Positions 1 through 12,700 of a stretch of 64,000 nt of DNA are shown here, one piece after another. The stretch is from Rhyzopertha dominica. Its lineage: Eukaryota; Arthropoda; Insecta; Coleoptera; Bostrichidae. Position numbers and translations under genes: made by a program. The notes under the pieces were generated by a model. The model was not told where the DNA came from. It searched no databases and saw nothing but the letters and a program-made list of their open reading frames with translations. Position 1 is the stretch's first letter. Every line of letters starts with the position of its first letter. The stretch lies in the NCBI GenBank assembly GCA_025024175.1, contig QCXZ01000086.1, positions 21,046,245 through 21,110,244 of the forward strand, written 5' to 3'.

Positions 1-93
1 GATGTAGGTAACCAGTGCGCATGCACGGAACGCCGACCGTAGCGCTGCGGCGGTGGAATCGCAAAACGGTACTTACTTAAAAAACATGCCTCG
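1..93 (-). mobile_element. Mariner element, 5' end only, cut by window edge
   Basis: The first 93 bases are nearly the exact reverse complement of the 5' end of the mariner at 48980-50310, including the terminal inverted repeat that ends in cctcg and is followed by TA, the usual mariner target site. The element therefore lies on the minus strand and continues to the left of the window. Only 5' untranslated and TIR sequence is visible, so nothing can be said about its transposase. Confidence 0.9.
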
Positions 94-3000
94 TACTTTT
101 TTCAAGTTTCAACGTTNCTTGGAAGCCTTCGAGNCAGCTGCGTTAGTTTAGATACGCTGCCGACACNTTCACCGTGTGCTANTNGTAACAACTTATGGAT
201 CGCTGTCAATCGATTTAAAGAACGAAGTTATGCTTGGTAATCTAGAGAAGCATAATATGTCATTCTTTGTTTTATTCAACATAAGTTCAAAGTACGCACA
301 CTGGAAAGATGTTATTCAGAAGACATGTTATATTGATGAACACGTTTTGAGACATTATGATCAAAAATTACTAACATGCTGACATGAACAATATCAATAT
401 TTTCAGTAATATAAAAGTATTTAAAAAAACTGGGGATCTAGACATTTAAAGTCGGTACCAGCTTTTGATGATCGATAATACGTCATCAGTAAAGTTATTT
501 GAATGCTTACAGACAAGCATTATTCAGGTTTCCATGCAAATTAGATATCATTTTCCCTACAGCAGTAATTGAAACCGATTTCACGAATAATTGGTGGTCC
601 GTGTTTAACATTCCGTGTTTTTACGACGGCCTAATGCCGGAAACCGCTTCATACGCGCCAAAGTCAGGTTTTCAATTAAATCTACGACCTTTGATTGGCT
701 CATGCGGTTTGCTTAGTGACTGTGTGGCGGGCCTTACGGCTTTTCCTTTCGCCAGGTTTTCCTGTGAGCTGATATCCCCCGAAGCCGCCGGCGCGGCGTT
801 ACTTTGCTAAGTGCAGACATAAGCCGAATGAACGTGTAGAAATTTATTCTAGGCAAACATAAACGTAATGAATATATGGACGCAAAGGAATGTAATATAT
901 GCCAAATAAATTAAAAAGATCACAAGCGGCTGGATAAAATGCAGCAGCGCCGCCACCGTTAAATAGCGCCGCATTTGTCTGGTTTAATTTCTAAATGGAG
1001 GCTCGTTTTTAAAAGCAGATGCAGAAGTTAATTCAATGAAACGTCGAGCATTCTGTCGCTGCTTACTTCTTCATTCGCTGCAAACCTGCAATTCTTATAT
1101 GCTGTTGCACATATAACGAGAACATTAAAAGTAATTAACAACCTTACTCCACTGTATTCAGTTACTAAAAAGCATAGGGGCGTATTACTTTGAGCAATGT
1201 TGCGTCAAAGCTCGGGTAATCTCATTTGACAGCACTTGTAAAATAGTCGGATCAAAACAAGATACGAGATGGAAGGAATCACATTTGGAGCTGAATGAAC
1301 CTCTTACAACAGTTGCACTACGTTCAATTCAGTTCAATCCTGATTTCAATTTACTGTCGAACATGACAGGAACAGTGATAAGTTTACACCAAAGCTTTCA
1401 CATTTCAAGGACCCAATTTCAAGTCGACGTTCAGTGGCAGTAAAGCATATTCATAAACTGATGACTTAAAGTAAGTAGACACACCCTAGAGCAAGAAAAA
1501 AAACTACGTAAACTTAAGGATAAACCAAAGAGACAAGAGAGAAGAGTACAAAAGTAAATTTCAAAATTTAAGAGAAACAGCCCACTAATAAACAAATACA
1601 GAAACCGGTTAGCCATAGAGATTGTTAAAGACAAATTAGAAAATCGTACTGCATACTCATGGATCGAGATCTTAAAACAAAGTCCTCCGCCGCGTCTGTC
1701 TGTTCGAGATAAATTCATAAAACTACTAAACGGATTTTCATGCGGTTCTCACCAATAGATAGAGTGATTAATGAGCAAGGTTTAGATATAAAATTTATCA
1801 GAGTTGCCTAATCCCTTTAAGATATAACGAAACAATGCATGGTGGGATATTCCTCTTTTATAGATCTACAAAAAAGTCTTTTAAGGTAGCTTACTACACC
1901 AATTCTATCTTCTAAAATATGGTCACGTACAATGCGGCACGAAAGGGCGGAAGATGTTTTCCTTTTAGTTTTATCTTATACACAGTGATTCACTGCGGGT
2001 ACTAAGCGCTATTGCCTTGAAGATTTTTTCTTAGATAAAAACGTACCAGAGATATTTACTAAAAAATATTTGGACGTTTTTAGGATTCCTGCTATTGGGC
2101 GTATTTGGCGTTACAAATAAACCAAAGTAAATCCCAAATTTGCAGGTAAAATGTGGGTGGTACATAGAATTTTTAGAATTTCTTCTAAATAATTAAAAAG
2201 TTTCATTATTACATTTTTTCCCGGTTGCCACGGTAACGATACTGCAAAGCAAAATAACCTCAAAATTTCTAAATGCTATTTCTTCTAAACGTGTCAACTA
2301 GAACTCATTTTAGAAGGAGTTTGAAGGGGATTAATATTAATAGTGAAATATTCCAAAATTTCTCTAAGGAGCTTATAGAAGGCGTCATTTGAAGCAATGT
2401 CATATTTTCCTCTATTTTCGGAAAAATTAAATAGACGGTATATATATTCACTTCGTTTTGTAGGCCATTATGTAAGGAACAGAGTGGTGAAAACCCGAGA
2501 CGAAAATCATTTTTTCGTTTTTTTGCCAAAACACTAAAACAGAATATACAAAATAAAAAATTTTCTCCTTAAATTCTGGAAAAAAATTGAACAAGACGAT
2601 ATACTTGTTTCAATTTCTCTTGTAAGCTATTACTTAAGAAAAAAGCCTGAAGTCTTATTACCGTCATGTTCAGAGTTTTACCATCTTATAGCTCGAAATA
2701 GGATACGCCATGCTCTATAACAATCGAAACAAATGTCAATGCGTTAACGGTATTTATTGTATTTTGGTAGTTGTTGATTGTTGCTTTTGAAAATAATTAT
2801 TAGGCTAGTTATATATAAAAGTGCCGTTTACAAATGAAGAAACATACCTACCTTTACTTAAATTAACATCAATGCTATACATAAGTAAATGGTCACTTAA
2901 AACTTAATTACTTTGCAACTGCCTCCGTTACAAAGACGACAATAACTTGAAAATAGATCTTACTTAGGTACTTATAACCGCGTCTATTCCTAATTTGTAA

Positions 3001-3662
3001 ATAGCACTTAGTTTTAATATTTTAGCAGTATTTATACTGCTGACTTCTTTTCTTTTGTATTGACTCCACGGGTTTCCACAACAGTTTTTGTTAAATAGTA
3101 ACAAAGTTAGAAATTGTATATATTCCTATTCATTTTTTCCTGAAACAAAGGACAGTTACTTTTTTATAATTTGGTGTGTATTATTTTGGCAAAAACTTCA
3201 AAATGAGAAAAACTACCAACCACTGGCTATTGCCAGTTCTTCTCAAATAAAAGCCTACCAAACAAAATGGAAAACCTCTGTCGTCCTTTTAGCTTTTCTG
3301 CAAAAATCATTTTTTTATTTTGCGTTCTTGTGTGTACTATTTTGGCGGACATTTGCGGACCAGACATTACAATGTCTAAGAAGATTAATTATGCAATACA
3401 AGAGTGGTCCTTTTTTATTATGTGTAATGGGCGTATGTAACGATTATGTTTTTTAATACCTATGAAGAAAAGTACCATGCACAAACGTTAATAGCAATCT
3501 TTAAACAGATTTGATACATAAGGTCGTTCTCAGAATATCAACAAAGTATGTTGAATTGCTTCATGAGACATTGAAGAACCGAAATACGAATCCAGCTCTA
3601 TCCCCCGCTGTTCTTTAATTCCGCACCCTAACTTGTTGGTAACGAGTGGTGTTTTGTTGCAG
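94..3662. other. Upstream intronic sequence of the DIP-like gene, no gene recognised
   Basis: Mostly AT-rich sequence with several n's at 117-183. I see no signal-peptide exon, known transposase or RNA gene. A GC-richer patch at about 600-815 sits in a 103-codon open frame (499-810) that resembles no family I know. Because exon 3663-3775 opens with two bases of a split codon, an upstream exon must exist, but I cannot place it here. Confidence 0.6.
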
Positions 3663-3775
3663 CGGCAGTATCTGGCTTCGAACCGGACTTCCTGTATCCG
3701 CTAGAGAACGTGACCGTTGCCCAAGGGCGAGACGCAACCTTCACCTGCGTGGTAAATAACCTAGGGGGATACAGG
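3663..3775 (+). CDS. DIP-like gene, exon encoding N-terminal half of Ig1
   Basis: The acceptor is ttttgttgcag and the donor is GG|gtgagt. Two bases finish a codon from an unseen upstream exon. Then 37 codons run from AVSGFEPDF to NNLGGYR and end in phase 0. The exon carries the first Ig1 cysteine (TFTC) and an NVT sequon. A stop-free frame, consensus splice sites and family-typical residues make this certain as an exon even though it is only 113 nt. Confidence 0.95.
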
Positions 3776-6700
3776 GTGAGTGGGGACCTCGCCACTGCCA
3801 GGGTGTGTATCTAAATTACTATTGTAAGTGTATCGATATCGCCACGTCCCGACGACGGCGTCTGACGCGTCGGGACGCGGCCCACGCACATTAAATGCAC
3901 CGTGCACTGCATCTGCACCCAGCACTGAAGCACCTGCACCAACTCTCGGCGGAGACGTCGCAAAAGGGGTGTGAAACGCGAACTAGAACCGTCCCCGTAA
4001 GTATCGGTTAGTAGTAACTTCCGGGTACATCAACTATGGAATGAATTTACTGCTTTTTAATGTTCGCTCAAAACCATGTGTGAGACCGAAGTCCGTTTAT
4101 TCGTTAGTAAAAGATCTAATTTTTTTAACACCGTTTCACCACATGCGTAAATAAATACAAAATAAACGCAACTATGGAATAAAGTAAAGTTAAAGCAATA
4201 GAACAAAGAATGGCACAGTAAACCAACTGCTCGAGATAAAAGATAAACCGTATTGTACCGCGGTTTCATGTTCGTTTGGCCATACATACTGCCTGCCTTG
4301 AAAGCATGTCTTCAAAATCGAATTAGTGTCTATCACAATTAAAAGAGAAAATTTTGCCACTTTTACTTTATATTTTCATTGAACGATAAGAGATCTCGCA
4401 TTTACGCTCTATCCAGAATAGATACATACATGTACACTGCTCCACAAAAATATACGTCCACTTGAAAATTTCGTATTTTTTCCAAAAAAAGCGTCACATT
4501 ATACATTTTTTTAATGAAGTAAGTTACTCTGGAGCAAAATATCATATTTCAGACAAAAAGTCGTAAATCCATACAAAATGGCGCCCAAAGACATATGTAT
4601 ACCGCAATTGGCTTGCACAAAAATATACGTCCAGTCAAAGGAAACTGTTAAATTTATTTAATACCGAACAAAATAACAAAAAAATAACTTTTAATAGTTT
4701 GTGGCACCTCCGTTGCGCTGTATGACTTGAAATAGACGGTTGTCCATAGACGCAACTAGGCGCCTTAGTAAATCTTCTTCCAGATTGTCACAGGTGGACA
4801 GTATCGCTTCTTTTAATTCTCGTACACTTTGGTATTGGCGATTATGGGCATAAACCCGACGCGCAAGGATTCCCCAAATGTTTTCAATAATATTTAAATC
4901 TGGCGAACGCGCTGTCCATTGCACAAGTGGCACTTGCGCGGCGGCGAACCAGTTTAATATGCTTCTGGACACATGAATCGGCGCGTTGTCTTGCTGGAAA
5001 CTTAAGGGCACGTCCAGGTGAGCCTCTAGAAATGGCACTAAACAACCCTCTAGCAGTTCCTGATACTCTTCGGAGTTCATCCGGGCCGATGGAAATGCCA
5101 AACCCAATTTTCCGTGGGCGCTAAATGCCGCCCAAACCATCACGGTTCCGCCACCAAAATTGAGCCGGGAAAAAATTCGCGGTTCTTTCTGCAAGTCCCT
5201 CCAGTAGGAGTTACATCCATCAGGCCCGTCTAAATTCCATTTTTTCTCATCAGACCAAATAAACTAAATTGAAAATGTGTAAAAATAACGAGGTAGACAG
5301 TAAAACTTAAGTGACATTACCAGAGTGAAATCTGTCCGAAGATTTTGCCGCGCGAACTCCAACCGCCGCATTTTGTGAATGTCTGTCAGTGCAGGAGCGG
5401 TAAGCATTTTCGATCTTTTAATTACACCACTGTTATGAATAGTACGTCTTACCGTTTCGCGTGACACATTGAGTTCTAGCAGATTTCTTATTTCTGCACA
5501 AGAAAGCATCGAGTTTGAAGCAGCAGTCACAACACGTCGTTTTTCTCGGCCGCTAAGTTTCTGTGGCCGCCCAGGCGACTTCTTTGTCCCATATTCGTCA
5601 GGGTTCTTCAAAAACGAATTAATGACATCATGACTTCGATTTAGTTTCCTTGCTATCCAGCGATTTGAGCGTCCGTATCCGTGATGAATGAGTATCTCGG
5701 TCTTTTCAACCTCAGAAAGTAACTTTCCTCGTGCCATTTTAATATAAAATGACAGGAGGAAACAAAACATTATTGCCGAGCTTGATCATGGCTAGGCCGT
5801 TCCTTGCGCTCATGTTTAGGATACGTATCGCTAATATTAATTTGCCTGAATTGAGTTTTTTAGAAACGGACGTATATTTTTGTGCAAGCCAATTGCGGTA
5901 TAAACATGTCTTTCAGCGCCATTTTGTATGTACTTACGACTTTTTGTCTGAAATACAATATTTTGCTTCAAAGTAACTCACTGAATTAAAAATATGTATA
6001 ATGTTACACTTTTTTCGGAAAATATACGAAATTTTCAAGTGGACGTATATTTTTGTGGAGCAGTGTATGTATTGAAGAAAAAGCGTAGAAAAACTCCAAT
6101 CAGATCGCGAGTACGGGGGCATCTATTAACCATATACTCAATTGTTTGGAGGGGGTCTCCACATTCACAAGAAGGGTTATCTGATGGATCCCATTTATTA
6201 AAAAAAAAGTTGAATTTCCCATGACCAGTGCAAAGGCAATTCAGAGTGACCCAAGACTATCTCGGGAGGTCATCAAATTGCCAAGCAGAACACTATCCTC
6301 TTCAATGGTGCAAGGTGCACGAAGGAAATCTTCTGCCCACAGAGGTTTTCTGGAAATTAGCCGAGTTGTACGTAGCTCTTGCAGATCTCGGGAAATCAGA
6401 AACTCATTAGGAGCTGATTGATATTTTTGCCAATCTTTATATGTAGAAAGCTGTCTGCGAATCTCCGGAGGAATAATGTTTGAAAGAGTCGGAACCAAGG
6501 TAATGGAGTTGACTTAAGTGCTCCAGTGACTAATCGCATTGCAGTATTTGGTTGTGTTGTTGGTTGGTTGTGCAGTACTCAGCAGTGCTATAAAGCAAGG
6601 CAGTTGCAGAAGTACGCAGTACACGTGTATTTGCACCCCAACTTATGGAGCTGTTATTTCTAGTCTGATGTTTTCTGGATATTTCTTGTATGATAGAGAC

Positions 6701-9700
6701 GTATCTAAGGTCACTCCAAGGTATTTTGGCGAGAAGTTATGTTTGAAAATGATGTTATTCTACATAACTTGAAGTTGTTTTGTCTTTTGATGATTGTTGA
6801 AATGAAAACAAGTTACTTTGTCTTCAATGCATTAGGGCACAAGCACCAGAAGAGTCTTTACTTTGCAAAGCCAATGCCATGTCGTCTGCATACACAAATG
6901 AGTTACTGGAAGGTCACTTATATAAAGGTGAAAAGAACAGGCGACAGAACCGATTCTTGTGGAAAACCATTATTCAAAATCCTGAGTTTGCTACTTTTCT
7001 CTCCCAGAAACACTCTGAATTTACGTTGGGACAACATTGGTTCAATAAGTTTCACAATCTTTCCGCATTTCAGGGTATTAAATAGTTTAAGGATTAATCC
7101 ATCTTTGCACACAGTATCATAGGCCGCCAACAGTTTATGAACACTACTCCAGTTTTCAATCGTTTCTGGAAACCAACTTCAGCATGTGTTGTTAGAGCCA
7201 AGACTTGGTCACAGCAACTTCTCCTCTTCCTAAAACCTGCTTGTTCCTTCTAAAATGAGTCTTCAATATAAAATCCTATTCTCGGGTAAAGTAATTTCTC
7301 TAGGAACTTGTAGCAGACACTCAGAAAGACAATGGATTTCCCAGGCTTTAAGACAGCAATAACCTTTGTATCCTGAAACGAACTTGGAAGAGTACATGTA
7401 TCTAAAATATTATTATAGAACAATAACAACCATTTTAAAGCATTCGGCCGCAAGTTTTTCAAGAATTCTGAGTAAATATCATCGAAACCAGCACAAATAG
7501 CTTGCCGAAGTCCATCCAATGAAAATAATTGTGACAACTACAATACTGAAGGATCGGAGCTTTTCCTTAACTGACGAAGTTCTCCCTTCGGCGCATTTGC
7601 AGCTGAACCGCTCGTCGCTCAGTATTTTGGATCTTCTGAGGTGGCTAGATTATGGCAAACAGCAGTTAATTACAATTCAAATTATATTATAAAGATCAAA
7701 AGAAATCACCGCCTGAATGTGTTTTTAAATTTACGAAAGAGATATTTACTAGGGTAATAGGCCTACATATGTATTGAAAAAGTATTGTCAACTTTAACCA
7801 GGGTTCGAACCCGGGACCTTTTGATCACTAGTCTGTTAATTATATTTTGAACCTAACAATTTTATTAACAATGTTCTTAAAAAGTGTAAATTTTATCTGT
7901 TTTTTGATCGGCAAAATCGAATAGCAAATAGAGCCACGAGTCGTGCATCCTGCATTTCGCGTTGTTTTTCTGCCATTCCTGATTTTTACACACCACCTCT
8001 ATTTTGAGTTCTCGTTTCCTACAGGCAAACGTTAAACCTTTGTGTTGCGTTTTCTGCTTCGCTATGAGTGCACTACCTGTATTCGAATCTTACATCACAA
8101 AATACGCTGTAATCCAGGATAGTGCAATATTGTCCTTTGTGTAACACTCATTATCAAAATAGCCGTTCCCGATGGTGCTCCAAAGGCATTGTTAGCGGGG
8201 CTTATTGAGTGGTTTATTTGTATTGAAGGTTAGGGCCTGGATGTCCCTTCTCTGAACGTTTTAAGCACGAGATATATTTTATGGTACATTTATGTGTGCG
8301 TAAAGCGTGATTATGGAATAAATCTGTTTTATATCAGTTGTAAATATCATCAGTCACATTATTATGTACAGTTCGGCCCGTGAAATGCTGCTGCGGCAGT
8401 TGTTTAAATTNTCCNCNCCGACATCAATAACTCCATTGTAAACATACCACATCATGGCGCAATTGTCATATACCGCACACCGCTCGGTTATTGTGTTATA
8501 ATTCGAATTATCGCATACCAATTATTAGTATTCGCTAAAGAATATTTTACCCACACAGTAAGCTGCATCCTGATTTAAGAAACTTAATCGTTTAGTCATT
8601 GAGCTACTTGTGGCTTTGGCAGATTCCGAATTGCTATTTTTAGGCTTACGAATATATACGTTTGCTTATAAAATTATGAGGAACGGCTGAAAAGTTTTCT
8701 GTTTTTCAAGTTATCTAGTTAATAGGATTAGCGAGAAACAATTTAAATGCCCTAACATCTTGTTGTGACAGCTAATAATTCTTTTTGTTCAGTTCAGTTC
8801 AGTTTAGAAGGATGGCATTTTGCATTTAAGAAAAGTATGACATGTATGCCAATATATTTCAAGAGATCTTCGAATATTTCAGAAAATAATCGCTACTTAC
8901 AACAATTTTAAAATTTAACTTAATTAAACACTTTACTGTTTGACATTATATAAGCTAATAACTAAAAATGTTCATATTATGGTTCTTCCTTATTTATGCA
9001 CTTCAAGCATATTTTGTATTTGTAAGACTCACGTCATTTATTTTTTTACTGGGACATGAAATCTTTCTTCCAATTTATTTAATAGGGCTATTTGTACCCT
9101 GTATTTTGCATTACAGCAGATTATTTTGTTTTGGCTTTAACAAACATTGTTACACTTTTTTACATTTTTACATTTATGAATTTCTTGTCAGTGATATCTT
9201 ATATAAAATCTCCTACACATCTACAAAAAACGTTAAATCAATATATCAAAGAAAATCTTAATTTACAATTTCAGTTTGTTATTAAAAATTCAATGGATTA
9301 AATTAATAATTTGAAATTAATTTTAATCTACCGCATAATGAAACGTTTGTTCGGAAGACATTAAAATACTTACCAATTGCACTTCCGGACAAATTAGCTG
9401 TGACGTGGAAAAAATCATTCGCCATCGACAAGCGGCTATACTATTTTATTCCTATGAACTATGACTGCATATTTGTGTATATAGTATCAAGCAACGATCT
9501 ATGAGACTGACTTATGCAGAGGGTTTTACAGCTTGATGGTCGGCCGTCGTAAACTATTGTATTGTAAATGAGGGTTTTTACAATCTTATGTAGTTGTCAC
9601 AAACGCCTCTTAATAAGTGGCTAAATGTAAACATATATGTAGGTATGACTGAATAAGTAAAAAATATTGCACTTGGTACGCTTATATGCTGTAAAACTTT

Positions 9701-12700
9701 AAAATATAAGTAAACACATATGCTTTCACTGCCGTTTATAGTACGAGTAGAATAGATCCGATTTCTTCTTATTTCCAAAAAATATACAGGTAGAAACTAC
9801 GTTTATGACCCTCCGGATTAAAAGAAAATTTTAACCTGTGAAGAAACAGGGCAGAGGACGATTGCACACCGCGATCAAAAATTAGAAAGTATGGGCTGCC
9901 GCATTGAAATAGGAATGTTTACCATTCATGGTTATAAAAATAGATACTACACATTAAATTAGGAAAGAATACGATTTAGTCATACATTAAAAGCTATTAG
10001 ATGAGAAATATTTGTAGTTAAAATAATAATACCAATAATAATAATGCTTATTGATTTATGTGTACGGAAAAAAATTCTAAAAACGCCTACACACAATTTT
10101 TGGATACGGTCCACTCCGCTGCAAAACAGTGGAACGTGCGAAACCCGTCTGTTATTTACGACAGCTTCAGGTAATCGGCTGTTCGTATAATGAGTCTCGT
10201 AGATCGTTGCTTGATGCTTTATATACAAATATTCCCGGTAGTGAAATATTATCAGTTCTAAATGAACATTTTTATAATACTAATTTATCCAATAGAACAG
10301 CCGATAACTTATTAATAAAATTTCTTGGTATTTGTCGGGAACAAATTTTTCTCAATTACAATACAACTTACGTACAGGAATCTCTACCAATAAACAGTTC
10401 TTTGTTATATCATGAATGGTTAAAATATTTACAGATATACCAAAATCTTATTTCAACTACATACTTTGTATTTCATAAATGCCTGCTTTGTCCTAATAGA
10501 TTTTTGGTAGTATGATTGACTGTGAAAGCCAGTTTTAAACGAAAAGGTTTTATAAGCTTTTGTAACCCCAAAATCAAAAGAATTTTGATAAATTTATGTT
10601 CTAAAGTAGTTTTTCTAGAGTAGGAACCCATTATGAACTGCAAGATATAGTAGATATAGCGTTGAAATACTTAGAGGATCTACTGGCTATTAACAACATT
10701 AATAAAACAATATGCAAGGATATATTCAATTCACCTCGTTATGCATGTTCTAGAACTTGTTCAAAATAAAATTTTAAATATTAAAACTAGCAAAAAAGGA
10801 AAACTGCAAACCCCGATGGTTATATGGTAACTTCCATAGACACATCCATACTAAATATTTTTATTAAAAGATGAATGTTCTACAGGATGTGCCAAAATTA
10901 TTATTAAATATCTCCGAAATTAATAATGGAAAAAAGCAAAATTTTGAAAATCCACTAATAATTGTACCCTCAATTAAATGAGCTAACGTAAATTTTAATA
11001 ATTTGTTCCGGGGTAGGACAAATAGGAGGGTGGTGGGGTAAAAAATACCCAAACTTTTTAAGGGATGAACCTTTAAGGGACGCTAGTTCCCTTAGAAAGC
11101 ATTTCTCGATAAATATTTATTAAAATTTGTTACACTATTTTTAACCATAGATCTACTGCTAAACTTTGGCAGGCTAATTTTGGGACACCCTGTATACAAG
11201 GAAGGACACATTTCTGAAATTCGAAAGTACTTTTTCCCAATGGTATATTCTGAACAAGTTGACATAGCTCGCAAACAGGTGTCAAGAAATTTTACCGAAT
11301 TTATTTGATTCGATCTTAACAATATTGAAATATTAATGTCATGCCTTGTGATCAGTGGATATCAAAAGGGATAGGATATGAAGAGCAAATTTTAGGATAT
11401 CAAAGGGAAATCATTAGATATCAAGAGATATCAGTGAAAATCAAAGGGTATCATTTTGACAGTAGTTTACCCCCCGTAAGCACAAAACGTTGAGACACTC
11501 TAATAGCTATTAGTTATCAATATTTTCGTGATTAGTAACAATAGTTTTATGCGGAAGTCTTGTAACAAAACCAATACACAGCTGCACAGAAGTAAATTTG
11601 TTTCTGTGTTCAGTTGCGGCTGAATAACTCAAACGAGAAGACGCGTCCTCGTGGGAAGTACATAATATTTTGCAAGTGCACGTAGGTAAGAAGTGGCGTC
11701 TGTAACGGAAGTGATGGGTTATGCGGAGCACTGGCGGTGCGGACGTACAGATCAAAAGAACTGATGGATTGTGGGGATTCTAACGGAGCATAAAGTAAAT
11801 CCTTCAAAGCCAGAGCTGGGCATGCAGTGTAGAGAGAGCAATGCCCATAGGAATATCTCATAACATGTTTCGGCGTGATCTGATTAGGAATTTTACGAAA
11901 GGCTGCATACTGCTGGCCTTCCCTTTCGAGCTGTCTTCACTCCTCGACCGTCCGGTGCAAGGCAATTCCCTTAATGTTCCGATTCGGTTTACCGTATACG
12001 AAGCGGTGACGAAACAATGGGATGGATTAAATCAGATCAACGATATCACGCAACGCCAAGTGTCCTGCTGGGGGCCGGGGCGGCGGTCCGCTGCCCATCC
12101 TCCTTTTAATGCTGCAGTGAGCGCTATGCGTTCCATTGTGCGGCCGTCTCCGGGCGAGGTCTTGTAAGCCTTCTGTTTTAACATCTAATAAAATATGCAA
12201 TTGTGTTTCACCAACAATAGTTGATGTGCGGCCGGATTAGACAGTTCTATCCCTAGAAAGGCGCACTAGCGGCCTTCCTAATAGCTTCTGCGGTTCCACC
12301 ACGACCCCATCTATGAATATGATAAATTAGAATTAGAACTGAATTGAAAATTATGAACTTGTTGCTAGTGCCGACGGAAAGCCCGAATACCTCGATGCTT
12401 TATGCTCCCGTCACCTGTCGCGCTAACGGCGTAACAATGGCATATCTGCCGTTATAAATTACTGTTTTGGCGGTCCTTGGAAATATATAATTGCGCCGCG
12501 TGTTACAACCGCGCGACAACCAAAATATCACTTATCACTTACGTACCGGGTGTTCGACGGTGCACCCTTTCACTGCTAAATTGAGGACCGATTTTTTAAA
12601 ACTTAATATAGTAAAACACAGAGTCCCGGCGAGAACAATTTATTAAGTAAATCACCCAAAACCAGAAACACGTCTGCACTACAACGCTAGCTCGAGTATA

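Larger units (their letters stand above)
4435..6065 (-). mobile_element. Complete Tc1-like (DD34E) transposon with 200-bp inverted repeats of IR/DR type
   Basis: The element begins cactgctccacaaaaatat and ends in its reverse complement. It is flanked on both sides by TA (4433-4434 and 6066-6067), the Tc1/mariner target duplication. The inverted repeats span about 4435-4635 and 5866-6065. Each holds an outer and an inner copy of the motif aaaaatatacgtcca, the IR/DR layout known from some Tc1 families. The transposase on the minus strand is open throughout once a 57-nt intron is removed. No stop or frameshift is visible, so this may be a young or still mobile copy. Confidence 0.95.

Noticed and set aside
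499..810. 103-codon ORF as the missing first exon of the DIP-like gene
   Set aside because: Its N-terminus is not a signal peptide, and no donor with the required phase and family residues was found.
7800..7835. Possible tRNA gene (perfect B box)
   Set aside because: No complete cloverleaf can be drawn, the A-box half is decayed, and the downstream body matches a second copy at 37115. A SINE explains it better.
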